59,681 nucleotides of DNA from a virus: positions 1 through 59,681 of IMG/VR virus record IMGVR_UViG_3300031787_000134; one strand, given 5' to 3'. The position numbers and the translations under genes were made by a program. Below the pieces are notes generated by a model that worked only from the letters and a program-made list of their open reading frames with translations, made no database searches and was not told where the DNA came from. Positions 1 through 7,075 of this stretch are shown here, piece by piece. The number at the start of each line of letters is the position of its first letter. The first letter of the stretch is position 1.

Positions 1-7
1 AGCTACC

Positions 8-46
8 AAAAAGAAAAAGACCGGCGCCAGGGCCAGTCTCTTTTTG
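8..46. terminator. Bidirectional rho-independent terminator
   Basis: A 7-bp stem (GACCGGC at 19-25, GCCAGTC at 32-38, one G-T pair) is flanked by an A-rich run at 8-18 and a T run at 41-45. It can therefore stop transcripts from either side. It lies just after the minus-strand genes at 590-65 and next to the tandem repeat that closes the genome. Confidence 0.75.
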
Positions 47-64
47 TTCTGTTTAGTTTCCTGT

Positions 65-199
65 CTACAGCGTCCGTGCCACAGCTATGAGGCAGAGCTC
101 CAGCGTCCGGAGCCGCTCAAGTTTATCGACGGAATCAGGCTCAGACCTAACTAAATCGATGGCGCCAACAAGGTATCGTATTTCTTGGGCGGGGCTCAT
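65..199 (-). CDS. Small hypothetical protein (44 aa)
   Basis: The ORF begins at ATG 199 and is preceded by a strong AAAGGAG ribosome binding site 7 bases upstream. The product begins MSPAQEIRYLVG, is helical and charged, and has no recognisable domain. It is the last gene of a short minus-strand operon that runs from the sigma-28-like promoter at 631-657 to the terminator at 8-46. Its function is unknown. Confidence 0.6.
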   Translation of the reverse strand: MSPAQEIRYLVGAIDLVRSEPDSVDKLERLRTLELCLIAVARTL

Positions 200-217
200 A
201 TGTTTTCTCCTTTCATA

Positions 218-292
218 TTAAGCTCCTCTGTTGACGATAATAAAAAGAGACGCGCTGGCCAGGACCGTTATATAAAGAAGAAGAAACATCAT
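218..292 (-). CDS. Putative 24-aa single-span membrane peptide
   Basis: The ORF starts two bases after the stop of the 98-aa gene upstream (TAA-A-ATG), with AAGGGGG just ahead inside that gene. The peptide is almost entirely one hydrophobic helix (FLLLYITVLASASLFIIV) with a short polar end. The size, coupling and hydrophobicity are like small phage membrane peptides, but no family is recognised. A similar 25-aa peptide lies at 52123-52200. Confidence 0.4.
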   Translation of the reverse strand: MMFLLLYITVLASASLFIIVNRGA

Positions 293-293
293 T

Positions 294-590
294 TTACCCC
301 CTTGTTAGTTTGACTTCGACGACCAAGAAACGGCAGTCGTCGTTGTGCCGGGGATAATACGTCGTGAAACGGTCGAAACCTGTCCAAAAGGTGACCGGTT
401 GCCGGTCGCCGTTGTGAATAAACGACCACACATCACGCTCTGTTACAGGACCCCAATCACCCTCAAACGTTTCTTTTTGGTCGTCGGTCGGTTCCTCAGT
501 CGTCAGCTCCCCGCCGATTATATAACCGAGGACGCCGTGGTCGTGGTAGTCGAAATGCATTTCGTATTTGCTGGTGATAATACGTTTCAT
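294..590 (-). CDS. Hypothetical phage protein (98 aa)
   Basis: ATG 590 follows an AAAGGAG site. It lies about 35 bases downstream of where the sigma-28-like promoter at 631-657 should start transcription. The product is rich in acidic and aromatic residues, with no signal peptide or membrane segment. It heads a three-gene minus-strand operon. I do not recognise the family. Confidence 0.7.
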   Translation of the reverse strand: MKRIITSKYEMHFDYHDHGVLGYIIGGELTTEEPTDDQKETFEGDWGPVTERDVWSFIHNGDRQPVTFWTGFDRFTTYYPRHNDDCRFLVVEVKLTRG

Positions 591-630
591 GGTTCACTCC
601 TTTGTATGGTGGATTTGTCTTACCTAACCC

Positions 631-657
631 TTATCGGCAATCCGTGAAAAATCTTTA
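631..657 (-). promoter_or_regulatory. Sigma-28 (FliA)-type promoter
   Basis: Read on the minus strand the site is TAAAGATT, an 11-base spacer, then a perfect GCCGATAA. Only one -35 base differs from the enterobacterial FliA consensus TAAAGTTT-N11-GCCGATAA. The gene at 590 starts about 40 bases downstream with its own ribosome binding site. Confidence 0.75.
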
Positions 658-981
658 GCCCTAAAAGAAAAAAAAATTATCCTACTCCCCCTAATAAAGG
701 AATGATGGGTCGGGCATGGTTTGTGCACCATGCAACAGATGGGCCAACCTGGGCTGAGTAGCTGAATTTAGGGAGGATAGCCAGTTTTAGTTAGGCTGTT
801 TTTCCCCCTCCTCCTATACACCAAAACATGATGAGAACTGGTGAATAGAAAGAGTACAAGTGCCGCAGTGGGGGCCCTGGTACCTAGAATTAACTACTCC
901 AAACACTGGGTTACACACGGGCCAGCCCTTCGCACTTGCCCCTCACTTCCCACTATGATATCCTACACTTGGGAGAATAAT
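658..981. other. Divergent intergenic region, no clear gene
   Basis: This stretch separates the minus-strand operon from the plus-strand HNH gene. An open frame from GTG 841 runs into the HNH gene, but it has no ribosome binding site and a residue composition unlike the rest. I treat it as non-coding. A long A run at about 668-677 is the only conspicuous element. Confidence 0.5.
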
Positions 982-1578
982 ATGGCTGCTAAGAGAAGAG
1001 ACCACAAAGGTCAGAAGTATTACCACCTTACGTTACTTTACCCTACCCGAAGTGGGGGTGCGGGCAAAGGCGTGTATTGGATGGCTCGCTGCGATTGTGG
1101 AAATATAAAGGAAGTTCGGGGCTCAGAAGCTGCCCTCGGCAAGATTAAGTCATGCGGCAACTGCAAGTATCATACTGAAATGCTTAGCACTGCTGCCGCT
1201 GATGGGGCCAAACTCCGAGGATGGACCAAAGCCGTGAAGCTTCAACATCTCCGTTATATTAAGTCAGCAGTGAAACGGGGCATTGAGTGGCGGCTATCGC
1301 CTGAAGAGTTCTTACGAATCACCAAGAAAGACTGTAATTACTGCCGCGCCGAACCTAGAATCTATGAGGGCAAATTCTCCAAGAAGGGGAGAGTTGTCAA
1401 AACTTTGATGAACGGAATTGACCGTATCAACTCTGCACTTGGCTATGTAGATGGGAACGTTGTCCCTTGCTGCGGCACCTGCAATAAGATGAAGATGGCG
1501 ATGGACGAGTCGGCCTTCAAGATTCAAGTACTGAAAATTGCTAAGGTATACATTGAGAAGCACAACGGGGCGCTTTAG
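982..1578 (+). CDS. HNH homing-type endonuclease
   Basis: The 198-aa product ends with an HNH nuclease fold. A CNYC knuckle is followed by NGIDRINSALGYVDGNVVP and then CCGTCNKMK, the classical pattern of free-standing phage HNH enzymes in which two cysteine pairs hold zinc and the NGIDR...NVVP stretch forms the beta-beta-alpha active site. An N-terminal CDCG...CGNC pair may bind a second zinc. ATG 982 is chosen over GTG 841 because GGGAG lies 6 bases upstream. The gene stands alone upstream of the terminase region, as selfish homing genes often do. It is more A/T-rich than its neighbours, which suggests separate acquisition. Confidence 0.85.
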   Translation: MAAKRRDHKGQKYYHLTLLYPTRSGGAGKGVYWMARCDCGNIKEVRGSEAALGKIKSCGNCKYHTEMLSTAAADGAKLRGWTKAVKLQHLRYIKSAVKRGIEWRLSPEEFLRITKKDCNYCRAEPRIYEGKFSKKGRVVKTLMNGIDRINSALGYVDGNVVPCCGTCNKMKMAMDESAFKIQVLKIAKVYIEKHNGAL

Positions 1579-1839
1579 CCAGTAAGTCGACAAACAAGCC
1601 ACATACTGGCTGAGTTTGCAATTCGTAAACAGTAAACCACAAAGAGACATTTGTTGTCGTTATCTGGTACGGGTTTGTCCTATTGCAGTAAAATACTTGT
1701 CCATAATAGCCATAAAGGCGATTTTTGGCCACTATGTGATACAAAGTTGTCATAGAGCAGTAAATTGTGACCTATTTGTAACAGCTGTATCTTTTAAGAC
1801 ACAGTGTTGTTACTATTGACAAATGTACACATCGAGTGG

Positions 1840-1868
1840 TTGACACTCACAGCGTGGTATGCTAGAAT
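1840..1868 (+). promoter_or_regulatory. Sigma-70-type promoter with extended -10
   Basis: TTGACA at 1840-1845, a 17-base spacer and TAGAAT at 1863-1868, with TGC directly before the -10. The nearest plus-strand gene start is 2430, so the transcript would have a leader of about 550 bases. A hairpin (CCACGT/ACGTGG, 1889-1906) lies at its beginning. Confidence 0.65.
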
Positions 1869-2065
1869 GATACTGCTGTTAGTGTGAACCACGTACAGCG
1901 ACGTGGTCTTGAGAATCCCCCTGAACTGCCGTAGTATTATCTGTTGAACCAGTAATAAACTGGACCCCCCAACGGGACGAAGGAACGGCCTCAAGATTAT
2001 TAGACAGTTACGAAGAGCGATGGTAGGAAACGGTCGATGTTGTTAGATAATACGTTCATCGGTCG

Positions 2066-2231
2066 TCGGCTTCGGCCAGGAGCAGCCCCCTAACCAGGGG
2101 TCCAAAGTAAGACGACAACCCGTCCTCACCTAGCAAAGCGTAACACAAGGCCAGGCACTCCCTGACCGGGTCCCTTCCAAGAGCGGGCGACAAGACTGTC
2201 CGCTCCTGATTGAGACCTCCCCGAACCGGGC
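2066..2231. other. Hairpin-dense, possibly structured leader
   Basis: Within 165 bases there are several tight hairpins: GGC-TTCG-GCC (about 2069), CCCCT-AACC-AGGGG (about 2087), a long one with arms GAGCG/CGCTC enclosing GACA-AGAC-TGTC (about 2181-2206), and CCCG-AAC-CGGG (about 2220). No convincing gene covers it. It would lie in the leader of the transcript from 1840. Confidence 0.4.
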
Positions 2232-2322
2232 TTACTATATGGTTATGGTAAAGCCAGAAAGGGGGAGATACTAGCTGGTAACTAGTATTCAGGAGCAAGA
2301 AGAAACTAACATGTAGCTACCT

Positions 2323-2370
2323 GTACCAAGTAGCATCCTGTACAAGCTGCTACTAGTACATATAGTTACT
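2323..2370. repeat. GTAC-centred motif array A
   Basis: GTAC occurs at 2323, 2340 and 2356, spaced 17 and 16 bases. Each copy is followed by a related sequence (caAGtaGCat, aAGctGCtac, atAtaGttac). A degenerate fourth copy follows. The motif and spacing match the larger array at 29273-29370. The array lies about 60-105 bases ahead of the small terminase gene, so it probably binds a regulator of late genes. Confidence 0.5.
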
Positions 2371-2429
2371 AGTAGTAGCTAGTAGCCTTTTGTGCTACAC
2401 TGATGTAAACAGTACCCAGTGGATTCATT

Positions 2430-2936
2430 ATGAGCCTCAAAGACATCAACAAGATACTAGCCGCCGCGCAAACTGACCTAGTCTTTGCCCCCACCCCGGA
2501 CATGCGCCGGGCCAAGGCAGCCTTCTGGTCCAAGTTCGCGGACTCCCCCATGCTGGCCGCTGACAGCTTGACCCTCGCCTCTGTCCAGCAAGTAGCATCT
2601 GATAAGAGGCTTACCAAGTGGTGGTCGCTGCCGGGCTTCGCAGAATGGTTCCAAAACAAGGAGGAGTTTCGTGAGAGGCTCGAGTACTTGGCTGATATCG
2701 CCCTCGACTCCCTGGAACAGGTCCTGACCGACCCCGACTCGAACCCGTCAGCCAAAGTGGCCTCAGCCAAACTCGTCCTCGAAGCTGCCAGCAAGATGCC
2801 CAAAAAAGATGCCGAGGCCCCAGCCTCCCGGCTGGAGACCATGTCAAGGGGCGAATTAGAGGACTACGTCCGTAAGAACCTCAAATTCTTGACAAGCGAC
2901 CCCCCACCTGCTAAAGTAGACCAGACTGAAGAGTAA
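2430..2936 (+). CDS. Putative terminase small subunit
   Basis: The 168-aa helical protein has the build of small terminases. It has a polar N-terminal segment, then helices around TWW-like aromatic residues (KWWSLPGFAEWF), and the motif NPSAKVASAKLVLEAA that is frequent in phage small terminases. It ends in an acidic tail. It opens the structural cluster, 4.1 kb before the large terminase. The role would be to recognise the packaging site and load the motor. The ribosome binding site is weak (AGTGGA). The assignment rests on pattern and position. Confidence 0.6.
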   Translation: MSLKDINKILAAAQTDLVFAPTPDMRRAKAAFWSKFADSPMLAADSLTLASVQQVASDKRLTKWWSLPGFAEWFQNKEEFRERLEYLADIALDSLEQVLTDPDSNPSAKVASAKLVLEAASKMPKKDAEAPASRLETMSRGELEDYVRKNLKFLTSDPPPAKVDQTEE

Positions 2937-2959
2937 CGACCTACCTGGAGGTCCCCCCA

Positions 2960-3586
2960 TTGCTGCTAAAAACCGGGCTACAAGAAGTTCTGCTTAATGC
3001 AGCCCCGACCGGGGGAGGCGTCCTTACCAAGGACTTCTCCATCCAGTCCGATGCAGCGTTGTTCCTCCTCTGGGTCAACTCTACTGCTGGCGATATCACG
3101 GTCGAAGTGTACGGCATCTTGGCCGACGACCAAGAAGTCTTCGTACTAAGCTTCCCCAAAATCAACACCCCTTCCATTGAGATATCGCAAAAGCGGACCG
3201 GGACGGTTCCTACCCGCCTCCGCGTCAAAGTCACGCACACCGCTGGTTGCGACTTCGAACTCTCGGTTCGGGCGGTTTCGACCGGTAGCTCTGATACCAG
3301 GATACTTGGCGGGGCGTCACTAAAGGTTAGCAAGAAAACGGTCAATAACGTCGCCTCCCTTCTAGTCCCCTCTTCATTAGTTGACCGAGCTGCTATCGCC
3401 ATCAAGAATTGGTCTACCAGTGGCACCATTTACATCGGGGAAACCATCGCTAAAGCCAATCAGAATAATGGATGGCCCATCGGACCCAAAGATGCCCTCG
3501 GCATTGATATCCAAGCTGGGGTCGAGATTTACGCTGTTGCTGTTGACGGGCCTTGTGATATCCGCATTATTGAGAGTGGGGGCTGA
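2960..3586 (+). CDS. Virion beta-structure protein
   Basis: The 208-aa product starts at TTG 2960, chosen because GGAGG lies 8 bases ahead. The C-terminal part (GTIYIGETIAKANQNNGW...DIQAGVEIYAVAVDGPCDIRIIE) resembles a short beta-sandwich found in many phage head or tail surface proteins. There are no catalytic motifs. It sits between the small terminase and fibre genes and is probably a minor structural or decoration component. Confidence 0.55.
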   Translation: MLLKTGLQEVLLNAAPTGGGVLTKDFSIQSDAALFLLWVNSTAGDITVEVYGILADDQEVFVLSFPKINTPSIEISQKRTGTVPTRLRVKVTHTAGCDFELSVRAVSTGSSDTRILGGASLKVSKKTVNNVASLLVPSSLVDRAAIAIKNWSTSGTIYIGETIAKANQNNGWPIGPKDALGIDIQAGVEIYAVAVDGPCDIRIIESGG

Positions 3587-3588
3587 TA

Positions 3589-3978
3589 ATGGCATCAGTA
3601 ACCCCATCAGGTTCCGCAGGCGGAACAGTAGAAATTGTTAACACCGCAGTAGCGCCCGCATATAACATTGTCGTGACCGCGTTGCGGGTGAATCCCGAGA
3701 CTAGGGTATCATACACCTTTCCGGACGGGTCCACTAATATCACCTTTCGAGTTCGGCAGCTGGGTCAAGAGGTTAGGTTCTACTCAGCCTTGAACGCCAC
3801 CGGATATTATACAACTAATACGTATTCTTCTGGCAGCGTTAATACCAGACAAGTAACCTTCTGCTGGGAGAATGACATCGGAGTCGATGTGGAGCTCACG
3901 TATTGGGGCCCTGCCGGCGTCTCTGACAGTAGCGGCTTCTTACTACTTGAAACCGGTGATTATCTTGGTCTATACTAG
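3589..3978 (+). CDS. Hypothetical virion-associated protein (129 aa)
   Basis: ATG 3589 lies two bases after the previous stop, so translation is likely coupled. The product is beta-rich with many Thr, Val and Tyr residues and no charged coil. The composition and neighbourhood fit an exposed virion protein. No family is recognised. Confidence 0.55.
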   Translation: MASVTPSGSAGGTVEIVNTAVAPAYNIVVTALRVNPETRVSYTFPDGSTNITFRVRQLGQEVRFYSALNATGYYTTNTYSSGSVNTRQVTFCWENDIGVDVELTYWGPAGVSDSSGFLLLETGDYLGLY

Positions 3979-4025
3979 TTCTCGGTAGTTTCCGCACTTA
4001 CCGAGCGACCGCAGGGAGCGTACAG

Positions 4026-4403
4026 ATGGCCAACAAAAAGATTAGTGAACTAGACGACTTGTCCACAGTTACTAGCGATGACCTTGCTGTAGTGGTAGAT
4101 ATCTCAACGCTGACGACTCGAAAAGCCAGCATGGCCAACCTCCGAAGCTACTTCCAGTCCGAGCTCCCCCGACCCAAGACACAAATACTCACCGTCACCT
4201 CTGACATGCTGTTAGCGAAAGCGTTCAACTTGACAAACCCCCCCATCTTGGGCTATAATGTCACTATCCTCCCCCACGGTGGCCCAGCCCAATTCATCAA
4301 TGAAGACTTCATTGTAGACGGATTGACTCTATCTTGGGATGGATACGGATTGGACGGCTTATTAGAAGCGGGTGACCGCATTTTGGTAAGCTACTTTTAT
4401 TAA
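4026..4403 (+). CDS. Fibre-associated attachment protein
   Basis: The N-terminus (KKISELDDLSTVTSDDLAVVVD, followed by TTRKASMANL) is the common phage module that opens many tail fibre and tail fibre connector proteins, where it docks to the virion. The rest (to residue 125) is a short beta domain. It is followed immediately by a large coiled-coil fibre and may be an adaptor or short fibre. Confidence 0.6.
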   Translation: MANKKISELDDLSTVTSDDLAVVVDISTLTTRKASMANLRSYFQSELPRPKTQILTVTSDMLLAKAFNLTNPPILGYNVTILPHGGPAQFINEDFIVDGLTLSWDGYGLDGLLEAGDRILVSYFY

Positions 4404-4426
4404 CCCCCTTCTTTCAGGGAAAACTC

Positions 4427-6514
4427 ATGGCACAGATTAAGAAGAAATTCCTTGCCTCGAACGCCGTTGACGGTACTAAAGTCCAGTACTCGAACAACGA
4501 ATCGTTCCGGGCCAAATCCTCCTCGAACGTGGACGTCGAACTGTTCAAGCTCGACAACTCCAACATCTTCCAATTCTTGCAAATGCCAAGAGTTGGTTCC
4601 GACCCCAGTAACGGCAATGACGTTTCGCGTAAGTCTTACGTCGATGCTCAAGTTTTGGCTGAAGCTGCTTCCCGCGTCCAAGCTGACGCAGCTGAAACCG
4701 CAGCCCGCGAAGCGGCTATAGCTAGTGAAGCTGCCTCCCGTCAAGCTGCCGACGAGCAACTTGCCTCTGACTTGGCTGACGAATCTGCTGCTCGCGTAGC
4801 AGCAGTGTCTGCAGAGCAGTCCGCACGTGAGTCCGCTGACAGCGACCTCCAAGACGCTATCGACGCCGAAGAAGCGGCCCGCATCGCGGCAGTCTCTGCT
4901 GAAGAGTCTAGAGCTACCGCTGCTGAAGGCGTGCTCCAAGCGGCTATCACTGCTGAGCAATCCAGAGCCGAGGCCGCCGAGGCGGACCTCCAAGACCAAA
5001 TTGACGCCCTCGACACAGGCAATGCACAAGCTCTTGCCGATGAAGTTGCTGCTCGTATCGCTGCGGACTCCGTCCTCGACGGCAAAATCGAAACGGAAAA
5101 ATCCCGCATCGATGCCATCCTCCTCGCCTCCGACGCAGACAAAGATAGCTTTGCTGAAATCGTTAGCCTTATCAACAGTGTTGATACGACGAACGACACC
5201 GCCTTTGCTAGCTACGTCCTCAGCAATGACGCTGCCCTAGCTCAAGAAGTTAGTGACCGCCAAGCTGGCGACTCTGCTCTCCAGTCTTCGCTCGACAGCG
5301 AAGTCAGCCGCGCCACCGCTGCTGAAGAAACACTGCAAGACAATATTGACGCCGAAGAAGCTGCTAGAATTGCCGCTGTTTCTGCCGAACAGTCTGCTCG
5401 CGAAGCTGCTGACTCTGCTCTAGACAGCCGCCTCGACGTTTTGGAAGGAAGTGATGCTACCGAAGGTAGCGTTGCCAAAGCTGAAAAAGACGCTAAAGAT
5501 TACACCGATGCCGAAGTTTCTGCCGAGCAAGCCCGCGCCGAAGCTGCTGAAGCCGGACTTCAGTCCGCTATCGACAGTGAAGCAGCTCGTGCTACCGCAG
5601 CTGAAGGCGACCTCCAAGACGCGATTGACCAAGAAGTATCGGACCGCCAATCGGCTGTCTCGGGTGAAGAAGCTGCTCGGATGGCGGCTGACGCTGGTAT
5701 CCAATCCGAACTCGACGCTACCCAAGGTGGCGCCGGTCTAGGTGTAGACGGCGGCTATACGGCCCCAGTAGGTTCCTCCCACCTTGGCTCTGCAGTCAGC
5801 CTCAAAGATGCCGACAGCAAGCTAGACGCTGCTATCGTCGCTGAGAGCAATGCCCGACAAACCGCCGTCAGCAACCTCGAGCAAAGCATCTCCGACCTCG
5901 ACGCTGCTATGACCCAAGGCTTCGACGACGCTCAAGCTTACACGGACAGCAAAGTTGCTGCTCTTATTGACGGTGCCCCGGCCCTCCTTGACACCCTTAA
6001 CGAGCTAGCCGCCGCTATCGGTGACGACGAGAACTTTGCTGGCAACATCATGACCGCCGTCAGCAACGAAGCTGCTGCTCGTGCAGCTGCCGACACTGCT
6101 GAAGCTAGCGCCCGCGCTGCTGCTGATACCGACCTCCAAGACCAGTTGGATGCCGAAGAAGCCGCTAGAATTGCTGCCGTCTCTGCTGAGCAATCAGCAC
6201 GTGAAGCTGCTGACTCCCTCGAGTCTTCGACTCGAGTTGCCGAACTGCCCCGCCACGCTAAAGTCCGCTACACGCTGACCTCTACCGATATCAGCAACGG
6301 CTACGTCGACCTCGACCACGTTGCTCTGGGCTCCTCTTGCCACGTCTTCATTGACCGCCTGGCTTGCCACGAGTCTGATGACTACACCGTTTCGACGGTG
6401 GGTGGCGTAACCCGCGTTACTTTCTCCGCTGGCTTCATGTCTAGCGAAGAAGGTCCAGGCGAAGGTGACCTCTTCCGTTGCGGTTACATGTACAAAAATA
6501 GTGACCAACCGTAA
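4427..6514 (+). CDS. Long coiled-coil tail fibre
   Basis: The 695-aa product has three parts: a short N-terminal head (about 1-75), a shaft (about 75-590) of heptad repeats of the kind EEAARIAAVSAEQSAREAAD, interrupted by SRIDAILLASDADKDSF and a GGAGLGVDGGYTAP loop, and a compact C-terminal beta domain (about 600-695). This is the architecture of a trimeric fibre shaft. The near-identical repeat units use different synonymous codons. A ribosome binding site (CAGGGAA) lies 10 bases before ATG 4427. A strong terminator follows at 6538. Confidence 0.8.
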   Translation: MAQIKKKFLASNAVDGTKVQYSNNESFRAKSSSNVDVELFKLDNSNIFQFLQMPRVGSDPSNGNDVSRKSYVDAQVLAEAASRVQADAAETAAREAAIASEAASRQAADEQLASDLADESAARVAAVSAEQSARESADSDLQDAIDAEEAARIAAVSAEESRATAAEGVLQAAITAEQSRAEAAEADLQDQIDALDTGNAQALADEVAARIAADSVLDGKIETEKSRIDAILLASDADKDSFAEIVSLINSVDTTNDTAFASYVLSNDAALAQEVSDRQAGDSALQSSLDSEVSRATAAEETLQDNIDAEEAARIAAVSAEQSAREAADSALDSRLDVLEGSDATEGSVAKAEKDAKDYTDAEVSAEQARAEAAEAGLQSAIDSEAARATAAEGDLQDAIDQEVSDRQSAVSGEEAARMAADAGIQSELDATQGGAGLGVDGGYTAPVGSSHLGSAVSLKDADSKLDAAIVAESNARQTAVSNLEQSISDLDAAMTQGFDDAQAYTDSKVAALIDGAPALLDTLNELAAAIGDDENFAGNIMTAVSNEAAARAAADTAEASARAAADTDLQDQLDAEEAARIAAVSAEQSAREAADSLESSTRVAELPRHAKVRYTLTSTDISNGYVDLDHVALGSSCHVFIDRLACHESDDYTVSTVGGVTRVTFSAGFMSSEEGPGEGDLFRCGYMYKNSDQP

Positions 6515-6537
6515 TCTTTTAGTTAGCGGTTAGTTAC

Positions 6538-6570
6538 GGGGCTCCCTTCGGGGGGCCCTTTTCTTTTTGT
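6538..6570 (+). terminator. Rho-independent terminator
   Basis: GGGCTCCC-TTCG-GGGGGCCC (6539-6558), an 8-bp stem with one G-T pair and a UUCG tetraloop, followed by TTTTCTTTTT. It ends the operon of the fibre gene. Confidence 0.9.
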
Positions 6571-6571
6571 C

Positions 6572-6599
6572 TTGCATTTCCTGGCGGTTAAAGTATACT
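6572..6599 (+). promoter_or_regulatory. Sigma-70-type promoter
   Basis: TTGCAT (6572-6577), a 16-base spacer and TATACT (6594-6599). It follows the terminator directly and leads to the gene at 6632. Confidence 0.6.
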
Positions 6600-6631
6600 A
6601 CTACTCAGGCGCTAGAGTAGGAGCACTACAA

Positions 6632-7021
6632 ATGAACGCTTGGATACCTAACACAGTAACTTTGCAGGGACTTGGCACCATCGTTGCCAACCAAATTGAT
6701 GTCCCGGTCAGTAAGAAATTCCCCATCACAGCTGGCGGCAGTAAGAATATTGTTGTCTCGGTGTCGTTTACGGCCTCCGCTGCAGCCACATACAAGGTCA
6801 AACTTCGGTCCAGTTTCGGCAATAATGGCACCGAGGACGCTAAAGAAGTATCTAAGGTAGTGGCCGCCCCAGGGGCGGTGACGATAGTATACCGCCTCAA
6901 TAGCGACGTGTCTGGTGACCAACAATATCTACCCCTTAACTCATTAGGCGAGGTGGTATTTACGACTCCTGCGGGTGCCACCGCGTCCGGTATCGTCGTG
7001 CAAACCTTGCAAGAGGAATAA
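6632..7021 (+). CDS. Hypothetical structural protein (129 aa)
   Basis: ATG 6632 has TAGGAG 11 bases ahead. An upstream in-frame TTG at 6572 overlaps the promoter and is rejected. The product is beta-rich with the alternating hydrophobic pattern of a small immunoglobulin-like or decoration domain. It forms a single-gene unit between a promoter and a terminator, so it is probably made in quantity. No family is recognised. Confidence 0.55.
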   Translation: MNAWIPNTVTLQGLGTIVANQIDVPVSKKFPITAGGSKNIVVSVSFTASAAATYKVKLRSSFGNNGTEDAKEVSKVVAAPGAVTIVYRLNSDVSGDQQYLPLNSLGEVVFTTPAGATASGIVVQTLQEE

Positions 7022-7056
7022 GTCCACACTAGCTGAAGCGAGTGTAGACTTTTCCT
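7022..7056 (+). terminator. Rho-independent terminator
   Basis: A 9-base stem with one mismatch (GTCCACACT / AGTGTAGAC, 7022-7049) is followed by TTTTCC. It begins directly after the stop codon of the preceding gene. Confidence 0.75.
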
Positions 7057-7075
7057 TGTACAACTGCGAAATGAA

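Noticed and set aside
841-981. Upstream extension of the HNH gene from GTG 841
   Set aside because: There is no ribosome binding site before 841. ATG 982 has GGGAG at the right distance and begins the conserved part.
1616-1819. 67-aa plus-strand open frame
   Set aside because: No ribosome binding site, Cys/Ile-rich random-looking product, and no coupling to neighbours.
2056-2298. 80-aa open frame on the minus strand
   Set aside because: It has only TTG starts with poor signals and runs through several strong hairpins. A 45-residue form from the internal TTG (MSPALGRDPV...) cannot be excluded.
4400-5725. Long antisense open frames in the coiled-coil fibre gene (for example 4400-5029 and 4741-5199)
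   Set aside because: They mirror the Ala/Glu/Ser codon repeats of the plus-strand fibre and have no ribosome binding sites.
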